Shown: one piece after another, positions 46,162 to 57,384 of the stretch
Position numbering within the stretch: position 1 is the stretch's first letter
How the letters are laid out: every line of letters starts with the position of its first letter
Assembly (NCBI GenBank): GCA_023213395.1
Contig: CM041465.1
Span: forward strand, 237,405,741 to 237,469,740
Reading direction: 5' to 3'
Length of the DNA stretch: 64,000 bases
From: Cycas panzhihuaensis
Lineage: Eukaryota > Cycadophyta
Notes under the pieces: generated by a model
Told to the model about the DNA's origin: nothing
The model's input: the letters and a program-made list of their open reading frames with translations, nothing else
Database searches by the model: none
Translations under genes and position numbers: made by a program

Positions 46162-48900
46162 ATACGATGCTTCTCTCATCGCCTACATAGTTTACCTCCA
46201 TTGTTAGAAGATCCTAGGTATCGTCCTCTTCCATCGTCAGATTTTATTTCGACCATGGAAGGATACCCTTTTGATTGGGCCTATCATGCCTTTACCTCAG
46301 AAACTCAAGAGTTCCCTACACCCATTCTAGGATCCACTCAAGAGGGTGACGATCTTATCTACTATCCAGGTGATCAGCATCACCCCCTTGACATCCATCC
46401 TTCTACTCATATGGTAGAAGGCTCATCTTCTCTTGAGGTTCACCACCCTATTGGCGATTCTTATGAGGAGTGCCCTGAGGGGTCTATGTCATTTGAGGTC
46501 CCATCTACCTCTTATGACTACATAGATACCCCTCCCACTGATGTGGTTGAAGCTATTAGCTAGTGCTTTTAAGCGGCTCGTCTTCAATTGTGTCCCAGGT
46601 GGTTTGAAAATGTTTTGCGTGGTGGAGCATCTTCTTCATCCGCTCTTATCCCACCTTCTTCATCTGTAACTGCACCTCCTACAACAAGTAACCCTTTCAT
46701 TCTTGTGCTTTTGTCCTGCTCCATTCCTACACCAACCTTGGGGATGAATGTTGCACCTTCTATTCCTTGTCATGGTCCTAGTTCTTTAGGACCCTCTCAT
46801 GATATGTCTTTCTCCCAGCTTAGGGTTAGCATACCTTTTCCGAGTCAAGCGAATGTGCCACCTCTCAATGTGGCACATGCATTCCCTAATAGGCCTAGAG
46901 GTTCTACCAATGCTACTACCACTAGTCATATGGGATCCGCTCCCATGTATCCTCAAAACCAACTTAATAGTTCTTCTCTTTATATCCCCCTAGGTTATAC
47001 TTCTCAACCTTGGGGGCAGGGTAAAGGGAACCACCTTCCAGCTTATGGGGTGGACCCGCTACACCCATATGGGGTTGCACCACCCATGGGTAGCCCATAT
47101 GGGCAAAACTCGATTCCACACCCTCCTTTTCCACCATCTAGCGTAGCCCCTTATGCTGTGCCTTTGCAAGGGAACTCAACATCCTTTCAAGGTGCTTATC
47201 CTTAAGTCCCTTTCCAGCAAGGGGCGCTTCCACAAGGAGGGATGGGTTTACCACCCCCATCCGTTCCTTGCTCATTACTGTTTATCGATCCTACAGTCCA
47301 TGCAAGGGCATACCCCTCCATGGATTATAGATCGACACCATTATCTGTTGAGGCATTAAGAACCAACTTACTGTCTTACAGTCCCAAAGTCCCTAAATTT
47401 GACGGAACTTCCTCACAAGACCCAGTAGAGCACGTCCATGGATTTTCTATGGCGTGTATTGATTACTGGGCCTATGACCACATCTTGATGAAATTGTTCT
47501 CTCAATCTTTGCAAGGTGATGCCCTTAAGTGGTTTTATTGCCTTCCAACTTATTCCATTTTTTTATTCTAGTAACTTATGGATGAGTTCATTAATTATTT
47601 TGATGTTGCTCGCCCATTTGAAAGTGGAATGAAATCCTTCCTATCGCTCAAACAAGGTCACGATGAAATGAATCGTGACTTTATACGACAGTTCCATGAC
47701 CTTGTTCATTCCACTAAGGCTACTTTACCTGAGGAATTGAAGAGGGACCTCTTCATTAATGCACTTCATCTTGAAGTACATGTAGAAGTCCTTAAAATGG
47801 AGGCAACTACATGGGACTCTGCTATTGCAAAGTGCTTAGTGCTTGAGGCTATTGAGATCCAGGATGGACTCAAGAAGCCTCTCAAGCCCTCACAGCGACG
47901 TGAGGCACCACCTCCAACTAAAGATACTAAACTGCAACAATCTTCTAGATCTTCTTCTCATCCAATTGAGAAGACCCTAGATCCACTTACATCTACTATA
48001 TATTCATTCGAATGTACGATAAAGGAACTCAAACTACAAGCTCCTTCATCACTAACTTCTAATAAACAAATTCAGTAAGCTACTCAAGCTTCCCTCCCTA
48101 GGAATGGTAACGCCCAGTCCTCTCAAGTGAGAAAACCTGATTCCTTGCTTGAGAAGAAGTGGTGTTCCATTCATGGGGAGTGTTTCTATAATGACTCATG
48201 TTGTAGGGCCCAGCATCCCAGGGATGCCCCTCCACATGACTCATCCCCCAGACGGGCCTCAAGGCCTAACCTAGACCAACCAATCCACAAGGATCCATTC
48301 CCCAAACATGGAGAACGTGATCGTAATACTTAGCCCAAAAACAACCGAAATTGGGGAAGATCACCGAATTCTCGTCCTTCCTGCGGTAAAGGGGAGGGCA
48401 CCCGGGATTCATCTTCTTCTTCGTGTTCCCCTCACTGACGCACTCCATCACTTTCGTAGTCCCGGAATAAGGGAAAGAAGGTGATCCAAATGCTTGAGGC
48501 TATTCCTTTGTATACCCTTACTCGGTCTCAAGCCGCCAAAGAGGTAGTTGGTGATTCTTCTTTTATTCCTCACTCTGATCCTCTTCTGGAGAACCCTCCT
48601 CCGGAAATGCCACTTTTTCCTAAGGCCATTCTTGTGTGTCTCGGTTGTTATGATTTTTGAAGGGCGCTTACCCAACCTACTGCAAAGGGTAAGCCCTTCT
48701 CTATCATTGACGAGCTCCATACTATCACTATAGGAATGTCCTTGATGGATGTTTTAAGGAGTTGTCCCAAACAATAGACTCTCCTTCTGGAAGCTTTAGG
48801 ATCAAATGACGTACCTATCCACATTTTGGGTATTACCTAAAGCCATAAGCCTATCATTTCCTTTGACCCTAAGGACCTTCCCTCTACATGTAAAAGGGAA
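46162..48900 (+). pseudogene. gag of RT-H
   Basis: The codon at 46162 is ATA where RT-E and RT-A have the starting ATG, so the start is lost. The frame then stays open apart from stops. The N-terminal acidic part is STMEGYPFDWAYH (46240-46280). A Pro/Ser/Tyr-rich middle follows with GYTSQPWGQGKGNHLPAYG. Then comes the capsid core (47390-47900: FDGTSSQDPVEHVHGFSM, GDALKWFYCLPTYS, NYFDVARPFESG, LKRDLFINALHLEVHVEVLKM). The Cys/His block WCSIHGECFYNDSCC is at about 48160-48205. A basic RRASRPNLDQPIHKDPFPKHGERDR stretch follows, then KGKKVIQMLEAIPLY leading to protease. Confidence 0.9.
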
Positions 48901-50150
48901 TGCCAATGGAACTTCCTGTTCACTATCACCATCAACACACCTGATTGTACCTTATGAAGGACTGTTGTTGACAATAGTTCTTTTATGAATACCATGCCCT
49001 TGCGTGTTATGCAAGAGCTTGGTATTTCTGCCTTGGAACCTATTCCATGGTGATGCGAAGGCTATGATGGTAGCAAAAGGACCCCATTGGGATCTGTCTT
49101 GATCCTGCTCACTCTCGAGGGTAAGATTGTCCTTGCTGATATTGTAGTCCTTGACATCGATGTTGATTACAACCTTCTCTTGGGTCAACCATGGCTTGAT
49201 CAGATGGGAGCTGTGTGTTCGACCCACTGGGGGCAACTTAAATTCATCTATAATAGAAGGATGAAGGTTATCTCCCGCAAATACCCACCTACTAAATAAA
49301 CTCGCCCTATCAACCAAGCAAGTGAAGGCCCTTCTACTCACGCCTTGACTTGCTCCATCGGCATACTTGACCCATCTCACATCGAAGGAGACCTCACATC
49401 TTCTTCTCCTAGTCTTACATGCTTTGCTCCTATTAGTGTTGGGAGCTACGGGTACCTTACCTTGTTTAGTGATGATGAGTCTCACGACGAGGATGAGGAC
49501 TGTCTTCACCTTGTTTCTTTCCTCCACACTAGTAGGATGTACTTATCTCGTTCTAGATCTCCACCTAGAGCCTCTTTCATTGGTGAGATTAGTCACTCCT
49601 CTATGTCATATATCATCACTCGTATTGACTCATCCGTCATTGGTTCTTCCTCCCTATCACCCCCCATGGGTGATGGCTTCAAGGAACTTCCTTTTGCTCC
49701 TTCTGAGGAGCCCCTTCTTGACTCTCCCTTAGAGTCTATTGAGGACATTAGACAACCTGATGACCACCACGATCTCATTGCTCCTACTTCCTCCAGCACT
49801 TCATTTATTTGAAGTAAGGTCATCCATGGGGTGGATTACTTCGAAGATGATGAAGCCTTACTTGAGCACTTAGTGGGCTCTATGCCTAACGTTCCTTCTA
49901 GTCACCATAGACTTGGCCACTAGAAGGTCCTTGTGATTGGGTCCACACTCACTGACCCAATCCCATCCCCTATTCCATCTCTTCCTGTTGACCTTGCCCC
50001 TCTCCATTTCAAGGAGGGGAATGCCATGTGCATGGGGGCAACCCAGGACATAGTCCTTGCCCCTAGCAAGGTCACTAAGGTTGGGATGGAATGCTCTCTT
50101 GATAAGGTAAGGAAGTATTCCCTTTTATTCCAGGGGTTCTAGGATGTCTT
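48901..50150 (+). pseudogene. Protease and linker of RT-H
   Basis: Same frame as gag. The active-site block reads RTVVDNSSFMNTMPL (about 48957-49001), with VDNGSS altered to VDNSSF, so the catalytic triad Gly is lost. YNLLLGQPWLDQMGAVCS follows at 49168. The Ser/Asp-rich linker (FSDDESHDEDED, 49460-49500) continues to LPVDLAPLHFKEGNAMCMGATQDI (49985), the lead-in to RT. Polyprotein-cleaving enzyme, inactive here. Confidence 0.88.
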
Positions 50151-51480
50151 TGCATGGGATTATTCTGACATGAAAGGAATTGACCCCTCCATTGTCACTC
50201 ATAATCTCACTACCATTCATGGCACTCGTCCCATGTGCTAGAAGCAGCATCCTCTTTACCCTAAGCTTTTGGCAGCTGTTAAGATAGAGGTTGAGAAGCT
50301 GTTGGATGCTAGACTTATCTCTTCTATCGATTACCCCAAGTGGGTATCCAACATTGTTCCCATTGCTAAAGAAAATAGAACCATCCATATATGCATCAAT
50401 TTCCGTGATATTAATAACACGTGTCCTAAGGACAATTTTCTACTCCCCTTCATCGATCAAGTCATTGATCGAACTACCAATTTCAAAGTTATATCCTTGA
50501 TGGATGGCTTCTCTGGCTATAACTAGATCTAGATATCTCTCAAAGACTACCATAAGACAACCTTCACCACCCCATGGGGTACTTTTGCCTACAAGGCAAT
50601 GCCCTTCAGTCTTAAAAATGCAGGCGCTACCTATCAAAGAGCAATGTATTTCATCTTCTATGACCTCATTGACCACACATTGGAGGTCTTTATGGATGAC
50701 ATAATGGGTCTCTCATGTGTTAGAGCCCATCATCCCTCCAACTTGTGGGCTATCTTTACATGATGCTGCAAGTATCATGTTAGCCTAAACCTGCTCAAGT
50801 GTGTGTTTGCCGTCACTTCAGATAAACTCCTTGGATTTCTTGTGTCAAAACAAGGAATCCAGATTGACCCTGACAAAGTCAAGGCAATCTTTGATATGCC
50901 ACCTCCTAGGACCCAATGACAGATCAAGTTGTTCCTAGGTAGGCTTGGTTTCCTCAAGCACTTCCTAACAGACTTCACTGTAAGCACTAAACCCTTAACC
51001 AACTTATTAAAGAAGGGAACCCTATTTGTTTGGTCTGATAAGACCCAATAAGCCTTTGAAGGACTCAAGGAAGCCCTCGCCTCCACTCCTATATTGGCGT
51101 CTCCTCGTTTTAGTAGGCCCTTCATTCTTTATACTTCGATGACTGATGAGTCCTTAGGTGCTATGTTGGCTTAGGAGGATGACTCAGGAGTCGAGAGAGC
51201 TATTTACTTCATCAGTCACACCCTCGTAGCTACCGAACTTAACTACTCTCCTGCTGAGAAGGAATATCTCTCCTTGGTCCATGCGACCAAGAAGTTTAGA
51301 CACTACTTGCTTGGTAACACCACTAAGGTGATCGTCCAGTCAGATCCCTTGTGATATTTACTTACTCATTCAGACTTGATGGGTAGGGCTGGCCATTGGG
51401 CCATCTTACTTCAAGAGTTCGATCTTCATATCGTCAACCAAAAATTGAAGAAAGGAATGGTAGTAGCTGAGTAGCTCATG
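50151..51480 (+). pseudogene. Reverse transcriptase and first RNase H of RT-H
   Basis: Same frame. DVFAWDYSDMKGIDPSIVTH begins RT, followed by VKIEVEKLLDARLISSIDYPKWVSN (50279) and ICINFRDINNTCPKDNF. The MPFSLKNAGATYQR block and EVFMDDIMGLS (about 50685-50715, FMDD box) follow. The first RNase H starts at FILYTSMTDESLGAMLA (51121), again without the first Asp in the D-A-S position. AEKEYLSLVHATKKF and IVQSDPL follow. Stops at NQIQ (both Gln codons TAG), CCK (CGA to TGA), AQED and others are single C-to-T changes relative to RT-E. Confidence 0.9.
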
Positions 51481-52833
51481 GATGCCCCTATTCCTAACTC
51501 GCTCGATACCCCCGTTGATGATTCCCTTCCTAATGAGTCCATTTTGACTATTCAAGACGTCTCCCTCCATCCACTCATTGACAACGAGTGGTATGACGAC
51601 ATTATGCAATATCTCATGCAACAACAATACCATCCTAATGCTAGTAGTAAAGTTAGATCTTGTATCTGGACTTCTGTTAGGCAATACTTCCTCATGGATG
51701 AAGTATTGTACAAGAGGTCTTTCGATGAGATCCTCCTCCGCTGCATCACCATCGATGAAGCTGACCAAATACTCTGTGAATGCTATCATGGTATTTGAGG
51801 GGGTCACTTTGGGGCCTAGTCTATGGCCCAAAGGATCCTCCATATGGGTTATTATTGGTTGTCCCTCTTCAAGGATGCCCATGCTTTTTCCCTGAGATGT
51901 CGGTGATGTCAAGAACATGCCAACATCTCCCATGTGCCTTCCAAGGCCCTCCACTCTATCATATCTCTGTGGCCTTTTGCTCAGTGGGGGCTAGACCTCA
52001 TCAGGGCTATCTCTCCACCTTCTTTGTTACATCACAAGTTTATCTTAACTGCTATGGAATACTTCATCAAATAGGTAGAGGCCATCCCTCTAGTTACCAC
52101 CCCTGGTAAGATGATAGATACCTTCATTTACCAGCACGTCATTTACCATTTCGGGATTCCTAATGTCCTGATTACCGACAACGAAACCCCCTTCTGCAAC
52201 AAGGAGATGAATGAGCTTTGCGAGAAGTTTAAAATTTCTCACAAAACTTCTTCTCCTTACTATTCTTAGGCAAATGGTCAAGTAGAGTCGTTCAATAAGA
52301 CTCTCGTTAATATTCTATAGAAAACCGTCACTCAATCTCAAAGAGACTAGAACTTGCAGCTCCCTTCCACTTTATGGGCTTACCGCACCTTTGTCCATTT
52401 TGCCACGGGAATGACCCTATTCTCCCTAGTTTACAGTATCGATGCAGTACTACCATTGGAAGTGGAGATTCCTTCTTCGCGTGTTTCTCTTTGGGGTCTT
52501 GTCGATGAGGAGTCGATCTGCCAGGCTCACCTCCTTGACCTCGAAGCTTTGGATGAGAGACATTTAGCCGCCTACTAGGCTAACCTAGTGTCCAAAGCTC
52601 ACTCACAAAGGACCTACGATAAATATCCTTGGTCTCGTCCTTTGTTTCCCAGGGACCACATCCTCAAATTGGAATATCTTCATGACCGTTTGACCAAGTT
52701 CAAGCCCAGATAGGTTGGCCCCTTTGTCGTTATTAAGAGCCTCAGTAACGGTGCTTATAGGATCGCCACCCTAGAGGGTCTTGAGTTTGAGAAAGTTGTT
52801 AACAGGAAATTCCTTAAGAAATTTTACTCATGA
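51481..52833 (+). pseudogene. Integrase of RT-H
   Basis: Same frame, ending KFLKKFYS-TGA at 52831-52833. HHCC region: ECYHGI-stop-GGHFGA and FSLRCR-stop-CQEHANISH (51775-51925). Catalytic residues: Asp in WGLDLIRAI (51985), Asp in LITDNETPF (52165) and Glu in GQVESFNK (52275). The C-terminal part has DHILKLEYLHDRLTKFKPR. All three catalytic acids are kept although the frame has several stops (K-W to TAG, Q to TAG). Confidence 0.9.
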
Positions 52834-53481
52834 CCTTACCATCACCTCACCCATGCTTTAAAATGAGCCTAAACTACCATCTTAAGATCGTTCCCATTCC
52901 TCCCAGCCACAAGTAGAATGGCGGTTTAGGATGGCCTCTTTTGTTTCCTTTTGGTTCCTCCCATAGAACCCTTATTCCTATTTTTCCTTGGGACCTTATC
53001 CTCCTATTTGGGTATCTCCTAGTTAGGATGATGCCTTGGAGTATCGTTACTCCCCCTCTCACGTGGTATTTCCTTTGTATATCCTGCTATGCTCCTATGT
53101 GGACATGCGTGTCGCCTTATTTCTAACCCCACATATGTATATCACCTCTACTCATGGTGGCTGTGTGTGCTCCTGTTAGGTATATGGCCCTGCATAAAAG
53201 GAAATACATGCATCCTAAACAAATATCATAACAAAATACAACCATACATATCATTCATCAAACAAAATATACATATCATCACATATCAAAATGGGGTATC
53301 AATCATCCCATCTATATATATACATCAAAAATCATGTGTCATATCATACATATGGTATGGTACATCCTCTGTGGGAAGTCGGTGTCCTTGCAGGGGGGGT
53401 ACAATCATATGACTCTATATATGGTAACCCCCTGGAGGCTCGTGCTTTCCCTTGTTAAAATCAAATACATGTATCCCTATC
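52834..53481. other. Segment between integrase end and the antisense gene stop in RT-H
   Basis: This matches RT-E 25350-25872 and RT-G 62001-62740. On the antisense-gene strand it would be the 3' untranslated region and contains AT-rich tracts (53215-53345). It holds a conserved GGTGGCTGTGTGTGCTCCTGTTAG stretch (53157-53180, in two parts). No gene is seen. Confidence 0.6.
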
Positions 53482-54086
53482 CTACTGCTGCCCTGCTCCT
53501 GGGGCATTATCTCCTGGTCGGTGTGATCCCTCTCCTGGGGACCACATCCCTCCAAGACTCCTCCTGAGTCTCCATAAGCTCCCTGCCTCGCTCCCCTCAT
53601 CTGGTGGCCTCCTCGGGGTCGTCACTGCTGTATGAGTTTGTGTTTGTCTCCATGCCGACCTCGGCTCTATGTCCTTGATCAGTCGATTGTATCACACCTG
53701 GATACGATCCTGCTCCATCTCTATAGGGCGAAGCCTCTCCTCCATCCCACAGAGTCTCTCCTCTAGCACTATCACCTGGACATGGCTCCCTATGTCCCCT
53801 CCAACTCCTCCCTAAGCCTTCAGTGCCTGCACTCATTCCTGTAGGGCATCTCTCTTAGCTCATATGGCATCCATCTTAGCCTGTTGTTGCCTCGCACGTG
53901 CCTCGTGATCTTAAGACTCTGCCGCCCATATGTCCCTCACCCGTATCAGTGGGGTGAATGCTGCCATGTGACTGCTTGCTACTCTGGGCTTATCTCCTAC
54001 CTGGATAGGAGGTTGTCCCTCTACGTAGGCCTGAGGGAATACCTCTCAGACTATTACCTCCACCAACCTCTACATATCTACCATCC

Positions 54087-54190
54087 CTGCAATCCAGCAC
54101 ATCATGTATCAGTACATGTCTATGGATATCAAACCAAATTAACATATCTATCTGGTAATCAAACGACGATAGGAAATAGCTATATCTCAC
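54087..54190 (-). other. Intron 2 of the antisense gene (RT-H)
   Basis: On the minus strand it is CCAG|GTGAGATATAG at the donor and GTGCTGGATTGCAG| at the acceptor, 104 bp and AT-rich. The RT-G copy has the same splice sites (61285-61397, 113 bp), and the reading frame continues in phase 1 in both. Conserved sites plus conserved phase in two diverged copies make this the best-supported intron. Confidence 0.7.
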
Positions 54191-55373
54191 CTGGTGTGGT
54201 GGCTGGCTCCTTGACTCGGGCGACTACCTCCCCCTCTAGCACTCTGTCAGCTGCTGGTACTTCCTCTGCTATGGCCTCTCTCCTCTCCGTAGCTGGCTCT
54301 ATTGTCACCTCTCTAGATCTCCTCACGACCCATGGCCTCCAGGACTGAGTCACCAGGCCTCTCACCTCTATAGCCCTTCATGGACCTGCCTCTCTGCCGG
54401 GAGTCCCAGATGGCCCTGCTCCTCCACCTACTATCCTGGATGGACCTGCCTCTCCTGCAGGTCATGATGGGCTAGCCCCATCACCTCCATCTCTGCCCTC
54501 ATTGTCTCCTGGTGGCACCCCTGCTTCTCTTGTCTCATCATCGCTACCCTACCTCACTACTATGTATGGATCTGTTGTATAATCTGCGAGGGTGAGGAGG
54601 TCTAGTGATGTGGCCTCTACTGAGTGTCAAATATGAGCCTGGTCCTCAATCCCTCTGAGCCTCGTCTACCAACTATGTACCATCGAGGCCCACTCTACGA
54701 TAGGGTGTGGTCTCCCTACTGATGCTACTGATCCAAAATGATCGAAAAACCAACACTGTAATAGTGTGCTATATGATAGTCCTCCTCGGCCTACTACTCT
54801 GATGGCATCTAGCTATGCGACAAGGTTTATCACTATCAAAGTGGCCCAGTCCATCCTCTCACCTGCCTTACATCGGTGCATTGCATCCATCCATCCTCTT
54901 GGGATGTCCCTATAGTTCTATTTCTGGGAAATCCAGAACAGAATATATAAAGTAATCAATTTCCTCACACGAGGAATCCCTGACATGACCATAGCCTAGA
55001 GAGGAACCCCTCGCTTCTCCCATCTGTCTGAGCCTATAAAGAATGTCACTACCTCTCTGTGTGCTACCTCATTGCTAGGTAGTGCTCCTAGTGCCACTGG
55101 CCTCCCAGTTGCCAGTACCCTCAATATTCTCCTAATGTCTCCCGGTGTCACCATCATGACTCCCACCTAGGCTAGGTGGAAGACACGTCTCCTCTTGTCC
55201 TAGTGTGATACTATATCTATCAGTAACCTCTGGACCGATATGCACTGAGGTGTCCTCACCACCTTTAGCAACCCACATTGCCATAGGACTCCCTTGTCCT
55301 CCCTGCTCATCATCTCGGTGAAGCTCAACATAGCCATGCTTATGTTCTTGTAATTCTCCATCGCGATCATAGC

Positions 55374-55805
55374 CTGCAAACATCATGAAACCAGTCAGAG
55401 TCAAGCCTACGCTCATCTCTTAGCCTCTAGGCTATCCATCAACTCCACTTGATCAAGATTTGGGGCCCCTCGGGGTTCTGCCTTTGCACCGCACTAAACT
55501 TCATGGTACCGCAGAGTTTAGCCTGGGTCTCACAGCACCGCAATCTTTGCCGTGGTGCAAACGACACCCCCCCAAAAGGGGGGGTTTTCCTGCCAAAAGA
55601 CTCAAAAAATTTCTTTTTGTGGGCCATAGCTAGGTCCACTGGGACCAGGGCTACCTAATGCCCTAGTCCCACCTCTTTCTGGGTCCAATTTAGACTATGA
55701 GAGGCCTTTTCTTGCCCTTATGGGGCCAAAAACCTACGTGAAAATCAATAGAAAGCAATAAATTTTAAATCACGAGATGGGGTGGGTTTTCTAGGATTTA
55801 CTTAC
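55374..55805 (-). other. Intron 1 of the antisense gene (RT-H), containing the GGTACC repeat
   Basis: Donor CTG|GTAAGTAA (55805) and acceptor GATGTTTGCAG| (55374), 432 bp. Inside at 55486-55560 are TTCATGGTACCGCAGAG and CCGCAATCTTTGCCGTGG, the same motif as in the U3 of the LTRs. A run of G/C (CCCCCCCAAAAGGGGGGG, 55567-55584) follows. The equivalent RT-G intron has both features (42930-43060). Confidence 0.6.
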
Positions 55806-55987
55806 CAGATCTGGCCTCGCACTCATCATCTCATCTCTATGATCTCGATGACTATTCTCTCACTTCAATCCAATGGTTTGATCTCCCTCTACATGCCTTC
55901 AAAGTTGGGTAGTGCTTCGCTGCATAGGGAAATGGCTCTAGATTCTCTCGAGAGCCCCTGAAAATGAATATATTTTCTATCAAGTTT

Positions 55988-55996
55988 CCTTATATA
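55988..55996 (-). promoter_or_regulatory. TATA box of the antisense gene (RT-H)
   Basis: TATATAAGG on the minus strand, identical to RT-G 42532-42540, placed about 170 bp before the proposed start codon. It supports independent transcription of the antisense gene. Confidence 0.6.
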
Positions 55997-56536
55997 GGCG
56001 GGGACTCCAATGGGTACTGTCTCTATTTTTGAGCTCATGACAGCCCTTTGGATCATCTCCTACCCCTGATCACCTTTGCCTTCTGGCCCTGCCTCCTATT
56101 GTGCTCCCATAGCCTTTGGTTTACTCTTTCTTGCGGATGCATTTATGGCACCCTGCCCATGCATTTTTTGCAAGGCCCCTTTTGTTTTGTTTTACATGCC
56201 ATTCCTGTACATGCTTGAGTTTATACTCATTTAACTCATTTTGCCATCCTGCACCCATTTTTGTAGCCTGTTCCTGCTCCTGAGGCCCCTAAGGGAATGC
56301 TCCCTCCACTTGGAGTCATTCTTTGCTCTCTAAGGCAACCTTTGGCAGCCCAGGATGCCCTTTTTTCACCTACTCTCAGCCAGTGGTTAGGAAGCCTACT
56401 CTTGTCCTTGGGTAGCCTCATTGCCAGGTCCTCCTACCCTTCACAGCCATTCATTGCTTGCCTTATGAGTCTCCTTTTGCTTTGACTCTTATATTACTAC
56501 ATATTTTCATTACTGAGGCTTTTTCTGTCATCATCT
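55997..56536. other. Spacer between antisense promoter and extra RNase H in RT-H
   Basis: It matches RT-E 24900-25320 and RT-G 41990-42531. Common points are GCCTTTGCCTTCTGGCCCTG (56085-56103), TTTATACTCATTT and GGGTAGCCTCATTGCCAGGTCCTCCTACCC (56411-56440, in two parts). It ends with TTTTCATTACTGAG before the RNase H ATG. No gene is seen. Confidence 0.6.
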
Positions 56537-57056
56537 ATGTCTGTCTACATCTTTACCAATAGTGGAAGCTACGGTAATCCTGGACCTTCTGCTGTTGCTT
56601 GGATTCTTCGTAGCTCTTCTGAATATGACTTCTTGCATTCTGGAATCTTCCTCCCTGAGACTACCAATAATAAAGCTGAGTACATAGCCATTATTGAGGC
56701 CCTCACTGATGTGCTCTATTTCTATTACGGATCGATTGTCCTTCTTTGCGACTCCCAGGTTGTGGTATCCCATCTCACCCAGGTTTACCAGGTGCGATGC
56801 CCTCACTTAAGAGCCCTTGCCTTGACTGCTAGATCTCTTTTGGCTTGTTTCTAGTCTATCAACATTTGACACATTCCTCGGACCCTCAACGCTAAGGTAG
56901 ATAGCCTCATTTGCCTCATCCTTAAGCACCGCCTTCCTCTCCTTGCTGACCTTCCTTGAGACTTGTCCAGTTGCTCTATTGCCCAAACCTTAGGCCATCA
57001 TGCACATCACCTTGTGATCTGTTTGCACCTCTGAAAGCTATCCGCTAATGAGGTTA
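56537..57056 (+). pseudogene. Additional (archaeal-type) RNase H of RT-H
   Basis: The frame opens at ATG 56537 (105 codons to the first stop at 56852) and remains readable to about 57020. VYIFTNSGSYGNPGPSAVAWIL has the first catalytic Asp replaced by Asn (TDGG to TNSG). PETTNNKAEYIAIIEAL keeps Glu, LLCDSQVVVSHLTQVYQVRCP keeps Asp, and HIPRTLNAKVDSLICLI keeps the last Asp. Closest in type to plant dual-RNase-H Tat elements. It is separated from integrase by 3.7 kb holding the antisense gene, so it would need its own ORF or splicing for expression. Confidence 0.85.
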
Positions 57057-57371
57057 AACTATGGTGACTACCAGTTTTGTTCACTTATTTCTTCTACTTG
57101 ATATCATCATGCATCTCTTTGCATCTTTTCGTGATGGGGGTAGCCCCCTCATCCTCCTTAACTTCCCGTCGATTCCTGAGTGGCACATTGGTAGCCCCTA
57201 TGTGGTCTCCACCCCTATCCTCGTATCCACGCATTCTGCCATGATACTTACTGGCACCCTTGACTCCTATGATGATCATGATTTATATATATATACATAC
57301 ACATGTGCTACTGACAGTTATGTTACCAGCATTCGCCATCATACCATGCTTCCAAGCAGTGAGGCTCTACT

Positions 57372-57384
57372 ACCAAGGGGGCAG
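57372..57384 (+). promoter_or_regulatory. Polypurine tract of RT-H
   Basis: ACCAAGGGGGCAG lies immediately before the 3' LTR start TGTTTCCTGG. The same tract is present in RT-G and RT-C and decayed in RT-E. Confidence 0.9.

Larger units (their letters stand above)
53482..55826 (-). pseudogene. Antisense PMD-like gene of RT-H (three exons, about 602 codons)
   Basis: Minus strand, opposite to gag-pol. ATG at 55826 (MSARPDL, exon 1 to 55806). Donor GTAAGT at 55805, acceptor TTTGCAG at 55374. Exon 2 (55373-54191): AMIAMENYKNISMAMLSFTEMM, GLLKVVRTPQ, RRRVFHLA, VTPGDIRRILRVLATGR, then GGLSYSTLLQCWFFDHFGS, SVEATSLDLLTLADY, and a GAGPSG-rich linker. Intron 2 (54190-54087, 104 bp): GTGAGA...TTGCAG. 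Exon 3 (54086-53482): MEERLRPIEMEQDRIQV, basic tail, GEGSHRPGDNAPGAGQQ-stop. Phase is kept across both introns. The xFHLP...T..D...ILG pattern and WFxxHF block fit the plant mobile domain family as I know it. Many stops, mainly CAG-to-TAG type. Function unknown; PMD proteins of hosts act in silencing. Confidence 0.65.

Noticed and set aside
48952-49527. 191-codon minus-strand ORF opposite RT-H protease
   Set aside because: Exact shadow of the protease/linker frame on the other strand; stops in the sense frame suffice to explain it.
53151-55400. Plus-strand ORFs (for example 53884-54348, 154 codons) as an envelope-like gene downstream of integrase
   Set aside because: No signal peptide or membrane segment pattern consistent across copies. 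The conserved coding signal in this region is on the minus strand.
55132-55416. 94-codon minus-strand ORF starting near the antisense exon 2
   Set aside because: It is a neighbouring frame. The PMD-like frame is the one that aligns with RT-G and RT-A, even though it has more stops.
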